The notes: generated by a model not told the origin, from the letters alone. Positions 35,681 to 47,711 are shown, counted from the stretch's first letter. The stretch: DNA of 64,000 nucleotides from Microvelia longipes (GCA_018340805.1 JACMZG010000008.1:13422601-13486600), one strand, 5' to 3'. A program made the numbers and translations.

Positions 35681-37256
35681 TTTTAAGTTTCCGGATTATT
35701 TTTTTTTTAATTTTTAAAGACACTTGATGGGACTGGAATAATAACTTCTTACATCTTTAAATGACTATATTTTGCCTCACCCCAGGCATACTCATGTCTA
35801 CCAACCTAAAATACAAATGATATATTCATAGTAGACTTGTACAACATCCCATCTAATTATGTGATATAACATTTCCGAATTATGTTTCTTAACCTGAGTA
35901 ATAGTATAGCTGCGCAATCTTGTTACTCATTTTACAGATTTTTTAGAAAGAAAGGAAGGAAATGCGCACAGGTTTTACGAAATTACGGTGATAATTCTAA
36001 AATCAACTCTGCACTGCCGATTTGAGAGCCGATCTAAGTTCTTATCGATGTTTAAACTAGTTTAAACTTGAAAATAAACTTAATGTTTTTTTTTTTCAAA
36101 AGTATCCCTATATATTTTTTTTAAATTATCTGCTTTTATCAATAATTTTTACGCCTAACAATACTTGTCTGTATCCCAATTTTCGTTTGCACCCAAGGGT
36201 TCAAAATTACTGTTATACCCAACAGATTCATCTATAGATGACTTATCTTTTAGAGCTGAATAAAATTGATTACTTTACTATTTAAATACTTTTGCAAATA
36301 ATTGGATGTAAATTATCCAATGATTTTCTAAAAATTTGAGTTTTTACTTTACCCAAACATTAAATATCTGTGAGAGTGTTTGCTATTTTATTAACTGTAG
36401 CAGTTTTGATTTGACTGAAAGGATGATTAGATTTGTCATTTAAAACAGTTTTACCTCTGTAAAATCTAAGAAGGTCAGTTCCTTGTAAGATACTCTTCTA
36501 TAAAGTCAAAACTGTTTTTCACAAGTTGTTACATTTATCATTAAGGGGGGAGGTAAATATTTTGTAAGGGGAGGCCCCCTGATCAATGTACGATATTTTT
36601 GTGTCTTAGACGTTTCTATTGGACACGATAACTATCGAACGCTTTCTCGGATCAAAATGAAACTTGTTACAAAAATTAACCATGCTAATGTCCTAAACCC
36701 AATTGCTTATGAAATATGTGTGACGTTAATACCCCACAAAAATGGCCCTACAAACATTCCAAAATATCACAAATCTTCATATAATTTTTTTTATTGGGAT
36801 GAAATTTTTAAACACATATACTACTATGTATGATTCACAAACATACGAAGTTTTATTGTAACATCAGTATTAGTTCTGGTTTTATTGATTGACATATAAA
36901 TTTCAAACAAAACATGATGCGTCACTGATTGACATAATGTAAACAAATCACATGTAGTATTAATGCAAATTATTTTGTGCTGTCACTGCGAACTGTAGAG
37001 GGCTACCTTAAGTAATGGTGCTTTAATTACTCTTCCCTTTTACTGCGCCTCTCTTGTACATTTATTAATGTTGTGTATATAAATTATAAATATACGCAAA
37101 AAGGTTCAAACAACAGTAAAGTTATAAGTCTCTTAAACTACTCTATTATTTTATTAATTAATGTTTTAGAATTGTTTAGTTTGGAAAGTACATTTGTATT
37201 GCTATAATTTTTAATGTAAAATAAAAATCCCTTACACTTATTATTTAAATTTTGAT

Positions 37257-37440
37257 ATTCATTTTTACTTTTCCTCATTTATACTGTAGGTATACGTATA
37301 GGAAAAGTGATCTGTTATCCGTAATCCAGATTTAAATTGAATATCTGTTTTAGTGATTTTATTAGGTCCTTAGTTTTTTAAGGTTGTGTGGGTGCATGTG
37401 ACTATTATTATCATACAGTGTGCAGGTAAAATTCTAGAGT
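37257..37440 (+). repeat. 5' fragment of the 5S-containing retroposon
   Basis: Contains the palindromic head ACTTTTCCTCATTTATACTG..ATAGGAAAAGT, a CCAGATTTAAATTG block and a GTGTGGGTGCATGTGAC run with ATTATCATACAGTGTGC. Confidence 0.5.
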
Positions 37441-37539
37441 GAACATGGACGTGGTCCTGACAAGGACCGTTAGTAGTGGCAGTTAGAGCACGCAAATGAT
37501 GGTTTGCTTGGAGGTCTAAGCAAACCACCTTCTCTGCTG

Positions 37540-37640
37540 GAAAATCTGGCGTGGTGGTCAGGATTGCGTGTTTCCGTGCTTAAAAATCCATTTTTTGCTT
37601 AAGGTTCTGCTTTATGCTTTATCTAATTTTATAGTTTGTT
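37540..37640 (+). repeat. tRNA-SINE 3' part fragment
   Basis: GCGTGTTTCCGTGCTTAAAA, TTTTGCTTAAGGTTCTGC and TTTATGCTTTATC match the 3' part of the SINE family described at 62920-63560. Confidence 0.4.
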
Positions 37641-37827
37641 TGATGCCCGAGAGTGCTTATTGCGCTAATTGCCCGAGTGCGTTGTAATTAAAAATTATTT
37701 TTACACATTTTATTGAATTTTACAGCAACATTTATGATTGTTACAAGTATTAGAGTTAAGATAGAAGTAATAGAATTACTTAAATAGTAAATATAAAATA
37801 ATAATAGCATATTATGACTTGTTGCAG

Positions 37828-38148
37828 GAGCAAAGGAGAAGAGTTCGCGAATGTCAAGAGATGGGACTAAAACGAAGTGGCAGCACTGTTCTCACGCCGC
37901 TTGGTTTTACTAAAACACAGTGTCATACAACATCGACAGACTGTTATGTTCCTGCAGGATGTGAGGTCATTCTAGTGCCTGGTAATGGTGAAGTCACTAT
38001 GACTATGGTCGAGGAGGAACTCACTGAAACAAGGGACAGTCAGTGTCAGACTCAAGATCCTTTGTTCATACCCGCGCCAGCAAGTTTTACTACGTTTGGT
38101 TACGATTCACCTGATGAACCTGCTCCAGATGTCATCATGACCCACTGA
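37828..38148 (+). CDS. Terminal coding exon: cytoplasmic tail of the Neto-like protein
   Basis: The acceptor TTGTTGCAG precedes codon GAG in phase 0, and the frame runs 106 residues to TGA at 38146-38148. It continues the basic juxtamembrane stretch (EQRRRVRECQEMGLKRSGST), then a Cys/Thr-rich middle (CHTTSTDCYVPAGCE) and an acidic Ser/Thr/Gln-rich end with DSQCQTQDPLFIPAPASF and YDSPDEPAPDVIMTH. The base composition (about 50% GC) is far above its surroundings, as expected for a conserved exon. No known enzymatic domain is visible. The tail length with the preceding exon is about 117 residues, short compared with long Neto isoforms, so alternative last exons elsewhere are possible. Confidence 0.8.
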   Translation, partial: EQRRRVRECQEMGLKRSGSTVLTPLGFTKTQCHTTSTDCYVPAGCEVILVPGNGEVTMTMVEEELTETRDSQCQTQDPLFIPAPASFTTFGYDSPDEPAPDVIMTH

Positions 38149-38515
38149 CCCAGCCTTGGTAATTCTGTTTGTTTCTTTACTAACCTGCAACTAGTGTGGC
38201 CATAAATATGAATTAAAACTTGCTCATACTCCTTTAAGAACTTAAGCACCTTGTTGGTAAAGATTGTTCTTACAGCCTGTAAATGCTCATGTTAATAACA
38301 GAAAAACAGATTGCAAACCTACGCAAAATTATTATGAAAGTGAATCAATATTCCATCATACCTAGAATTAATTATTATATTAGCCAAGTTGTAAACTGTT
38401 ATGACATTTTTTATGGTACTATTATAACATAACTTCACACTTTTTTTGTTGAAAAAATACTGTTTGAGTTGAACCTCTGAATGATGCTAAATAAAATTTC
38501 ATAAGTTCTTAATCA
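38149..38515 (+). other. Probable 3' UTR with polyadenylation signal
   Basis: Sequence after the stop codon is unique-looking and AT-rich. A canonical AATAAA lies at 38490-38495, about 340 bp after the stop, so a transcript end at about 38510-38520 is likely. No other canonical signal was noted between the stop and this one. Confidence 0.5.
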
Positions 38516-38579
38516 CAATAATTGATTCGACGAAACTTCATAAACATATTAATACTTACGAATCTTTAGAGGGTTCGTC

Positions 38580-39065
38580 GTGCTCATTGAGACAAGAAGT
38601 TATTCACTGATAAAATTTTTAGTTGAGTGATCGAGTGTTGCCCCGCCTGCTGATGATGGCGTTATGTCGAAACCGGTCCAGGGATATTCTTATCCAACAG
38701 CAAGTATCGATGGTAGCTGATTCATTAATTATATTAATAGAACAAATTATTAAACACACTACCTTTAGAACAGATTAATATTTTTTAATCAAATATATGA
38801 CAAAAATTAACCTTTGGAAAGGACACAAACTATTGAAAATTGCCAATTACTCAAACCCGAGGGGCTGAGTTCAAATCTTGGTTCTGAAGAAAATTTTATT
38901 TCGTTATATTTACTTTATAAGCTTATAAGTACAAAATAATTTTGTCGTAAGGGTCCACATGCCGGGTAAAGGAGCTGACTATCTCGCACACTAATCCAGT
39001 TTTTGCTCAGGTTTTCTGTTTATGCTTCTTATTTAGGAACATCACTTTTCCTTGTTCGTCAATTT
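38580..39065 (+). mobile_element. Retroposon cluster: LINE/SINE-type fragments
   Basis: 38640-38690 has CCGCCTGCTGATGATGGCGT and TGTCGAAACCGGTCC, a motif common near ends of insect non-LTR elements. 38860-39060 is a tRNA-SINE copy with a degraded B-box (GAGTTCAAATCTTGG), GGTCCACATGCCGGGTAAAG, and the tail block CAGTTTTTGCTCAGGTTTTC / TGTTTATGCTTC. Confidence 0.5.
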
Positions 39066-40799
39066 TTCTGAACTTTTAAAATTAATGCGATATTTATTTG
39101 AGGATTTGCGTAACCTGAGCTTTGTATAGCTGCCTAAAATTTGGTGGAAAACTGATGTTGGGGCTGCCCTTATGCAAGGGCAAGCAGAGTTGACCAACCT
39201 ATGGTTTTAAAGTACGCATATCCTTTGACAAGTAAACGTTTTTGCAAAGGGCAAAGGGAATTTGCTCATCTTACGGTCCGCCGCGCCAGATTTGTTTGTA
39301 TCAAAACTTTTATAAAATTGTATAAAATAAGATTTCAAATTACACACATTTTTTTTAAAGGGGTAAGGAGAAAATATTAGTTTGTGTATAGAACAAAGTA
39401 ATATTAGCTGTGCCAGCCATTAAGTACGAGTTATTATAGATGGTTAAAGCTAGCTAAGTAAAACCTAGTAGAGTGTAGATGAGATCGTGATACTCGTTGC
39501 TGAAAAGGGGTGGTAGGAGATGGATGTCTGGCTCGAAATTCAATCACTCTTTAGATTGAATTTCATCCCTGGGATGAAGTGAATTTTTTTCTTATCAATA
39601 AAAAGATCTGCCTTTTTTCTTGACGAATAGGAATTTATATATTTTTTTGCTTGCACGCGATTTGTTTAGTTTGAGGAAAGTAATAATATGAAAGATGGAT
39701 AACTACTTAATCTAAAAAATGAGAAAAAGAACAAAACATTGTTAGTTACTGATATTTAAATTCAGCGTACCGTAATCGCCATGGAAAGCCTAGCTTCTGA
39801 CCCGAAACTGTCAATTTGGTTTCTTCCATTGTTAATCATTATACTTCGAGTCTACCCTCTTTATAGTTGAATCCATGTATGGTTGTTATAATAATAATTG
39901 GTCTTGCCAAAACTCCTTACAAGATCACTTCCATCTGGAAAACAGAACTTTTGATGTTTTTCTCCATCAACTTGATTTGAAGTATAATAGCAAATAGTCG
40001 TATCTATTCAATCCTAGAGCTGAAGAAGAGTACAAACCCTCAGACTATTGAGATGTCGAAGCCTACATTTCCATTTAATCACGTAAACAGAAATGTCGCT
40101 CTATCTGTTTTTCTGAATTATAAACAATGACTTATGAGCCCTTTCTGTAGTGTAATCAGTAAAGTGGATTACAAAAAAACTAGCAGGATAATTGGAAGCA
40201 TTGAAACCTCCTGGTGGGTGAGGCGTAAAATTTTATAATTCTGTTAAGAAAGAAAAGTGAAAGGTTATAAATGATTTTCTCGGCTAATGTTAAGAAATAG
40301 AGGGGGTTATAGATTGTATTAAAATTTCTGATGGAAAGTCTTTTGTATAGGTTTTATAAGCAAATGATGTCGGGGGTGTTATAACCTCGGCTTTTATTAT
40401 TATAACTTTAGGTTTAAGTCCTTAGAAAACCACTCAATTTTTATATAACCTTATTTTATTTTTAATTTGAACCCTGACACTTAAAGCTGGGTTTAATGTA
40501 AGAAAGGTTGAGTTGTCAGAGTAAGTAAAAAACTACATTAAATAAATTCATCGAGTCTGGGATTATTTCTTTTAATTTGAATTTAAAAAAATCTGGAAAT
40601 ACATATTTAATTTGGTTTTCAACTGCTTTTGTGTAAAACAATTCAAAACCTCAGTTAAGAATTTTTGGGTTGAACACAATACTTTTTCTTATAACTACGA
40701 TACTAGGTGAGGAAGGTTTAAAACATGTAAAAAATTCTTAACCGAGGTTTCGAATCATAGATACTCGTTTCAAGAATTTTCAGGACTTTTGTCCTGAAA
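39066..40799. other. No gene seen
   Basis: AT-rich intergenic sequence. I see no splice-flanked frame, RNA gene or clear repeat array. A CGGTCCGCCGCGCCAGA patch near 39275 may be another SINE fragment. Confidence 0.4.
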
Positions 40800-41100
40800 A
40801 ACCGACATCATGTTGTCGGTCTGTCTGTCAACATGGTCAGTGTTAGTGTATCTGTCACGCATAAAACTCCCGCTGTGTTAATTCCAGAGAGTTGAAACTT
40901 GGTCCAAAAATCAGGCATTAGGTTTAGTTGTGCCGAGGAACAACAAACCTGCGATTGTGCCTGGGTACAATCGGGTACCCAGTACCCGATTTTTGTATAT
41001 TCTCTAGTCGTGAAAGATCTATTTAAGTGGTACATTATTTTACGATAAACCACTGTGTGGTAAAACACATCGCTCCAAGTCATTGATCAAAAAAAGTTGT
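40800..41100 (+). repeat. Possible diverged 5S-type retroposon fragment
   Basis: Contains GGTCTGTCTGTCAACATGGT, an AGAGAGTTGAAACTTGGTCC block and a GTACCCGATTTTTGTATAT block in the order seen in that family, but with additional unrelated sequence. The 5S module after the gap (41543) may belong to the same copy. Confidence 0.35.
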
Positions 41101-41160
41101 GAAATCCATTTTTATCTCGTCAAGTGATGTTGGTTCTTCAAAAGATGTTAGAAATTTATT

Positions 41161-41500
41161 NNNNNNNNNNNNNNNNNNNNNNNNNNNNNNNNNNNNNNNN
41201 NNNNNNNNNNNNNNNNNNNNNNNNNNNNNNNNNNNNNNNNNNNNNNNNNNNNNNNNNNNNNNNNNNNNNNNNNNNNNNNNNNNNNNNNNNNNNNNNNNNN
41301 NNNNNNNNNNNNNNNNNNNNNNNNNNNNNNNNNNNNNNNNNNNNNNNNNNNNNNNNNNNNNNNNNNNNNNNNNNNNNNNNNNNNNNNNNNNNNNNNNNNN
41401 NNNNNNNNNNNNNNNNNNNNNNNNNNNNNNNNNNNNNNNNNNNNNNNNNNNNNNNNNNNNNNNNNNNNNNNNNNNNNNNNNNNNNNNNNNNNNNNNNNNN
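41161..41500. other. Assembly gap (340 N)
   Basis: A run of N interrupts the sequence. Frames that appear to cross it (starting at 41099 and 41124) have no support. It may conceal part of a retroposon and an (AT)n tract, since ATATTACGTATATTACGT follows directly. Confidence 0.99.
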
Positions 41501-41542
41501 ATATTACGTATATATTACGTATATTTTTCTTGGATTATAAAT

Positions 41543-41650
41543 GTTAAGCAGCATCAAGCGTGGTCATTGTCTGGATGGGTGACCGCTGGGAATGAAACGG
41601 ATGTAATTACTATCTGAGGACGAGCGAAACATTTCCGAAGACGTGTTGCC
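41543..41650 (+). mobile_element. 5S-like module, best-preserved copy
   Basis: GTTAAGCAGCATCAAGCGTG and CTGGATGGGTGACCGCTGGG (ending AATG at 41594) align with the 5S rRNA internal promoter and surrounding region (GTTAAGCAACGTCGGGC... TGGATGGGTGACCGCCTGGG). The retroposon tail CTGAGGACGAGCGAAAC and GAAGACGTGTTGCCG follow. The upstream part is lost in the gap. Confidence 0.75.
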
Positions 41651-41656
41651 GTATAA

Positions 41657-41705
41657 TATCAAAATCTACCAGTGCATATATTATATACACTGGTAGATTT
41701 TGATA
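41657..41705. repeat. Palindrome with perfect 18-bp arms
   Basis: TATCAAAATCTACCAGTG at 41657-41674 is exactly mirrored at 41688-41705 around a 13-nt AT loop. Confidence 0.85.
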
Positions 41706-42235
41706 CCTATAGCCTATATACCTACAGTCACCTATTTATATATTCTTTGTCTACAGTATAAATTAGGAAAAGTTAAATAAATAAACACCAGCAAAATAAA
41801 ATAACTAATAATAATAATGACAAACCTTTTTTAGTTGTAATATTTCCAGTCTATTAGATTTCTCTTATTCGTTAATTAGGGAACTAATACATTTTTTCTT
41901 GTATGTAAAAAATTTAAAGCTCTTTGGTCATATTTTTATAATGTTTAAGTTACTGTTTTGCTTCAACAATCTCTAAGCATTTAAAAGTGTGATTCAGTTT
42001 GTTGCTCCTTTATACAATGTGTTTCTATAACGAATGATTTTACTTTGAAAAAATAACAGAGGCAAGGCGGAACGATACAAAGTGATATCTGGATATTAAA
42101 TTCTCTAGGGCCAACTCCAGGAAACAAGTTCTACATTTTTTTCTTATTTTTTACGAATAAATCGATATAGAATAGAATAGTTTCTAGGTCTTAAACAATA
42201 AAATTTTTATAAATGTATTTCTTTAACATACATTT

Positions 42236-42972
42236 TTTTACTTTTCCTCATCCATACCGTAGGTATGTTGGAAAAGTATTGTGTTTTCAAAAAAATTCAA
42301 AACTGGAAAGTCACCGGAATTTTCCGTTTTGAGTGTTTTTTAAGGCCTCCTGAGTGGTTTTCACCAAGTTCTCTGTTTGTATGTGTGTGTATGTCTGCAT
42401 GTGTGTGTATATATGTGTCTGTTATCATCGTATTTATGCTAGAGAGTTGTAACTTTATACAAATATCAGACTACCGCTTAAGTTGTGCTATTTGGAAAAT
42501 AGCGTCATTAACCAGCAAAAATTCGAAAAATCATGGAACGTGAAAAAATAATGAGATCAGATTGAGATTTGGCAAGCATGTAGTCATGTATAAGAGTGAC
42601 ATATGCCCTAAATTTCATCTCATTATTAGCATTAGTTCAATCTTTATCAAATGACTTATGTACGTTTTATAAATATTCGTAAAAAACGGAAAGTAATCCA
42701 ATTAAGTTGAAATTCGGTACAAGTCAGTACCTGTACGTAATAAATAAGTACACTAAGTTTTAATTCAATATAATATCAAGATTATCTAAGATTTGTGTTG
42801 GATCATAAAAGTTAAACAGCATGGTCGGTGTCTGGATGGGTGACCACTGGGAATAAAACGAATGTATTCACTCTCTGAGGACGAGCGAAGCGAGTCCGAA
42901 GTAAGGAGGAATAGCGTAGCGACACCAATGTGATGAGGAAAAGTTCCGAGGTACCCTGTATTTGACTTTTAC
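42236..42972 (+). mobile_element. 5S-containing retroposon, copy B
   Basis: The 5' palindromic head is ACTTTTCCTCATCCATACCG..TATGTTGGAAAAGTA. It is followed by AATTCAAAACTGGAAAGTCA, AAGGCCTCCTGAGTGGTTTT, a (TG)n-rich run, TTATCATCGTATTTATGCTA, and AACCAGCAAAAATTCGAAAA. The 5S-like module is at 42811-42854 (TGGATGGGTGACCACTGGGA) and the tail has CTGAGGACGAGCGAAGCGAG and AGGTACCCTGTAT. The 92-codon frame at 42265 lies wholly within it and is not a gene. Confidence 0.75.
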
Positions 42973-42974
42973 TA

Positions 42975-44335
42975 TAAAAATACACGGGACATTAGATTCT
43001 AATGTCTAACATCACTACAGTTTGAAGACTCATTTGCAATATTGAAGGTGTTCTTTGTTTCAATCTCTTAATACACAATCAGTCTTTTGAGTTATTATTT
43101 TGTCGATTTTAGATTTTATGGTTATTTTAACAGGTTATTTTGAATTATTCGCTTGCATAAACTGGTCTTACTATATTTTCATTTGGATACATATGAACCT
43201 TATTAGACCTTTATAGATACCTTCTACTCCACTTTTATTTTATTTCCCTAAACGGATGACTGACACACTCCCGAATTAGATTCCCGTCATGACAACACCC
43301 AATTACCGAGTTTTCAAAAGAAATTCGCTAAAACAATCCATTTTTTCTCTTTTGTTTTGAAAGAAATTTCTCTTGAACTTTTTAAAGAAATGCGCATGTT
43401 TATGGCACATGCTGTTCAACCCCATGATTTCCTTATATAATCATCTGCGCGTAAATTTTTGTTCACTTGGTCATAAGTCTTGATAAACCTACTTTTTTTT
43501 ATTAAATTTGAAACACTTTAAACACTCTCCTTGGTCTATCTTCCCGTGCAACCTCACCTCTTTAGCGTATTGTTATTTAAAGAAATTCGTTAAAAGATAA
43601 ATCAAGTACGTAATATGTTAGCATACAACAGATACAGAAGATGTTTGTTAAACTAATCTAATACTTCATAAAGAAAGGAAAATTTAAAGCAAGCAAGATT
43701 TCCACGTAACAGATATAAATCTTTTTTTCAACTTGTTTCTTTAGATTGAAATCATTTTGATAGATGAGATGTATTGTAGTCAGACTCGTCTTTTCATCCT
43801 GTCTTTCAATTACGTCTCGTAATAATATCCTTTTCCTTTTGTCACAAAAGAATATTAAATGCCTCTGTTTTTTTTTTCTTATAATATATTAGGAGTTTTG
43901 TTATATCACGTTGACTAAATGACAACAATGGTATATTCTAAACATTATCAATTTTGGCTTACAAACATTGTAAAATTGCGGTGATATACAACTGCTTTCA
44001 ATTTTGTCACAATGACTAAAAAAATTACAATAGATCTCTTTTTACATGGTATAATTTTTATAGTGTACGAATAAGCATTATATTAGTTATAGAAAAATAT
44101 AAGAATTATTACTGCTAATAGATTGGATGAAAACTTTTCATGTACTTTATTGATTTTAAGGTAATACATTTTAATTTAGTTGAATGTGAAAAAATAGTGA
44201 AAAAATCGTGTTGAATATTTGTTGAAAAAGTTGTGAATAACATTACCATTGCTTAAATGAATAAGATTAAATTTATGACTTTAATTTAATCTATTTTGCA
44301 TATTTTTCCATAAATCTTTGTAGCAAGTTTTATAG
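42975..44335. other. No gene seen
   Basis: AT-rich intergenic stretch with short poly-T runs. No frame with splice signals, RNA gene or clear repeat was recognised. Confidence 0.4.
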
Positions 44336-44339
44336 TATT

Positions 44340-44620
44340 GTACCATACTAAGTTGTCTTTATGTATTTTTACATAAAGACAACTTTGAGATAACTTTATG
44401 TACTTTTACATCAAGACAACTTTATGTTTTTACATAAGACAACCTTATGCTTTTACATAAGACAATTTTATGTTTTTACATTAAGACAACTTGATGTTTT
44501 TACTTAAAGACAATTTCATGTTTTTACATAAAACAACTTTATGTTTATACATCAAGACAACTTTATGTTTTTACATAAGACAACTTTATGCTTGTATGCA
44601 AGACAACTTTTCACTTTTTT
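44340..44620. repeat. Tandem array, unit about 27 bp
   Basis: About ten copies of ACATAAGACAACTTTATGTT with TTT spacer. Each unit is itself partly self-complementary (ACATAAAG/CTTTATGT), so the array can fold in register. The first unit (44350-44390) forms a strong hairpin, AAGTTGTCTTTATG/CATAAAGACAACTT. Confidence 0.8.
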
Positions 44621-45429
44621 TCGTTTAAGTTGATGACGTCATACTTATTGAATTTAAACCACAGGCAAGGTCCACTTTTAATTACAGTCATTTATGAAAA
44701 TCAAGTTTATAAAATCATTATTTTTAACTTCTTACACTTTAATACATTTATTAAGCTTAAAAATTAAAAGCATCTGCTCTATCTACATAATTATATTCAG
44801 AAATGGTTGGAATGTAATGGTGGAAATTACTGAAATGAAAAACGCGGTTTTTCTGGTTAAAGAACACAAAATGAATATAAATACCGCCAACAATGTTTTC
44901 AAATTCTCTTCCTTCAGTTAAAAAGTTATTAAATTTTTTTACTTATTATTTAAAATCAATTTGTATGAGAGTATTATAATACATATTATGAAGTCAGCAA
45001 TTTTTTATTGTAAAATAAGGAGTTATAAACGCCATGTTGTCATACTTAGCAGGGAATATTGGTGTGAGTTGTATGTTTTTTTATTTTTCATTTCCAAAAT
45101 CACAATAAAAAGTGGTTTTGAAATACTTGTATTGTTGTGAGGCGTGCGAGTGTTCGTCATATTTTACCCTCAGTCATTGAGTTTATTGCCAATATTTTGT
45201 CTCCACAAGAAAGGGCTATAGATAGGGGTTCGAGAATTGATTGACCCATTAAAACCATGCGGTCCCATATTTTCAACATTTTTTTAGTCTTGTGGTTTGC
45301 GAAGTATTATTTTGTTCTCAAAATAATCAATATTTTGGTTTTGAAAATTATGTTACTGAAATAAAAGAAAGGAGATAGTATATTATGCTACTAGACAGAA
45401 AAATGGAATTTCGTAGACGTGTTTTATAA

Positions 45430-45600
45430 AGTAGCCCCCGGGCCGAAGGTGAGGGCAAGCTATAGAAATTTAAAGCCGAGGCTAATAATTAACCCATTTA
45501 ACTGACGAGGCGAAGCCGAGTCAGAAAAATGGCGAATTGAATGCAGAGCGGTAATTGCTCGCATGAGTCGGCAATGTTTCATTTGCTGTATATAACTATT
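45430..45600 (+). repeat. Dispersed GC-richer module, copy 2
   Basis: TAGCCCCCGGGCCGAAGGTG, GGGCAAGCTATAGAAATTTA, GACGAGGCGAAGCCGAGTCA and GGCGAATTGAATGCAGAGCG. It shares order and sequence with 52380-52530 and weaker with 21385-21500. Confidence 0.5.
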
Positions 45601-45904
45601 TTACATACTTACAGCTGAAAAATATCATAAGAATATTATTCTTTATATGTTACTTAACATTAAAGTATTAAAAGTAATAGTAAAAACTATTACTTAAATA
45701 AATATACAAGCAGAAAAAGGTTTTTAAATACTTGCTATGATATTTTAGAGGCAGTAAATATTGGTTTGAAATTTTTGCAACACTCTCAAAGTCTGGTAGA
45801 GTTTGGTCTTGTATAGTTTAATTTCAAGTATAAATTAATTTATATCAGATTTATAATAAATGTGTTTTAAGGCAATAAAAATAGTCAGGTCTAAGTCATT
45901 ATTG

Positions 45905-46005
45905 TTAAAGGATATATCTTATATCTACCCTTATATCTTATATCTTATATCTACCCTTATATCTTATATCTACCCTTATACCTTATATCTACCCTTATAT
46001 CTTAC
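45905..46005 (+). repeat. Tandem repeat, unit about 20 bp
   Basis: CTACCCTTATATCTTATAT repeated four to five times, in part with a doubled TATCTTA. Confidence 0.85.
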
Positions 46006-47210
46006 CCCCTTCTGGAATAAAATGTGGACATTTTTTAAAGATGCTACTTTTTGAGTTACTTTAAAAAATTCATGGCAAACTAAAGGAATACAAAATCAGA
46101 TGGATGAAAAATTTTAAGAGCTGCAGTGTGTTATTGTTATGTTAAGTATTGTAATTATCCCTACGTTATTTTTAAGAAGTTATCCGACTTTATATTTTTT
46201 TCTTTTTGTTCTTTCAAAAAGAAAAAAAAACGAGAAAAATAACTTTTTTATGTTAATTTTTTCTAACCTTTTTTTGTTCTGCTACCAAAAAAGTTTTATC
46301 TAACCCTTTCGACCCGTCCCTAGTGTATTTCAACACGAGTGTAAAAATTCTTTTTCCTCACTGTAGCCCTATTTTATGTTGAGTCCTTAAAAACATGGGA
46401 AAAGTGCCTTTGTGTATTTTTTCGTTTAAAAAAATCTGAGCTTCACTGAGGATAAGGGGGTATGGTTTTTTACCCATGAGAGAAAAAAAAGTTGATTCTA
46501 TTTAATTATGAAGTAAATAAAGGAGGGAGTTCATTTATGTTCAAGTGGTTTTTATAAAAGAGGTTCTCATTTTTTTCTAGTCTAAGATAACAGAGTTTAG
46601 GCCCTCTCATGGTGTTTTTATAAAAAAAATCAACCATTAAAAAGCCTCTCTCAGAGTCTACTGTGTAATTGCTGTTAAATTTTTCAACGAAAAAACTTTT
46701 AAAAGTTCTTTTTAGGGAAAAAAAAAACTTGCTGGCCCTAAGGTCAAAAACTTCAAGGACAATTTAATAAAATAAGGACAAAAAACTTCTCTTTACCAAA
46801 AGAAAGATACCAAATTTAAGATAGTTTCAAGAAAAATTTATTAAATAATTACCCTAATTACTTAAACCAACTTAAGAAAATTACTGAAGAAAGATGTAAT
46901 AAAATATTCTTTATTCACTTGAAGGTTTAACATTTTGCTTTTAATATCAGAGTAACCCTTAGCAATTAAAACTCATTTAGATTTTTACTTTATACTTAAT
47001 GATGATTGTTTGAGAGCTCTAAATGGTTGAAGAGCTGGAATATTAGAAAAGCGTTTCAAGTAATTACTGGCTAAAAGCTTTCAAGATACATTTTTGAATT
47101 GCGGTTTCAATGATATTTGATAAATTAATACAATTAAAATCAAATCTTTTTTTTAAAAAAAAAAAGAATTCATTATTAAAAGAAGTTATTACATAACAAA
47201 TACATTAGGC
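46006..47210. other. No gene seen
   Basis: AT-rich intergenic sequence with poly-A/T runs; nothing else recognised. Confidence 0.4.
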
Positions 47211-47548
47211 CATAGAGATATTATTACTAGAGGGCCCCTCATAGCTGAAATTTGAAATATCGAAAAAAAAAATAACCTGAACTTCTTCGACTACCAGTAA
47301 AATCAAATAAACCATTTGCAATTACAGTGCATTACGGTGCCATTTACATAATAGAGCGTTTAAAATACAAAAGTAAATACAAATAATGTGTGAGAAGCAG
47401 ACAACAATTGATTTATTATAACCTTAACTAACTCTTAATGGAGGTTTCAATGAGATTACACTAAGACCCTAAGAACTGAAAAAAAGATATTTCTAACTAC
47501 TCAATGTATTGACATAGGAGATGTACCCTCTAGAAATATATCTCTATG
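47211..47548. mobile_element. MITE with CATAGAGATATAT-type termini, copy 3
   Basis: Starts CATAGAGATATTATTACTAG and ends CTAGAAATATATCTCTATG, with the best-preserved terminal inverted repeat of the family (about 22 bp). The interior has GTGTGAGAAGCAGACAACAA and GGAGGTTTCAATGAGATTAC. Confidence 0.8.
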
Positions 47549-47665
47549 CGCAAGGTGATATTGGTATAAAACAAAAATGTTAGGATTATTCCCTACTAAA
47601 GAAACACAATAAACTCTGGGCTGTATGGAGGAGATCTTACGCCATTTATTTGTTTAATAATTGTA

Positions 47666-47711
47666 ATTATTTGCACTATTAAAATCTATAGATTTTAATA
47701 GTGCAAATAAT
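47666..47711. repeat. Perfect 46-bp palindrome without loop
   Basis: ATTATTTGCACTATTAAAAT and CTA meet their exact reverse complement at 47688/47689. With one mismatch it extends to about 31 bp per arm. A second palindrome (AAGTTTCATTTTA/TAAAATGAAACTT) follows at about 47811-47842. Confidence 0.88.

Larger units (their letters stand above)
25107..37827 (+). other. Second large intron (about 12.7 kb)
   Basis: Donor GT at 25107-25108 and acceptor AG at 37826-37827 (TTGTTGCAG). It contains 5S-type and tRNA-type SINE copies, a MITE, long (AT)n tracts and a local duplication, listed separately. Stretches 29760-33390 and 35280-36560 are AT-rich with no gene or RNA that I can recognise. A short GC-richer patch at 27030-27110 is unexplained. 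Confidence 0.7.

Noticed and set aside
41099..41617. 172- and 138-codon frames
   Set aside because: Most of their length is the run of N at 41161-41500; the translated part is retroposon sequence with a 5S-like module.
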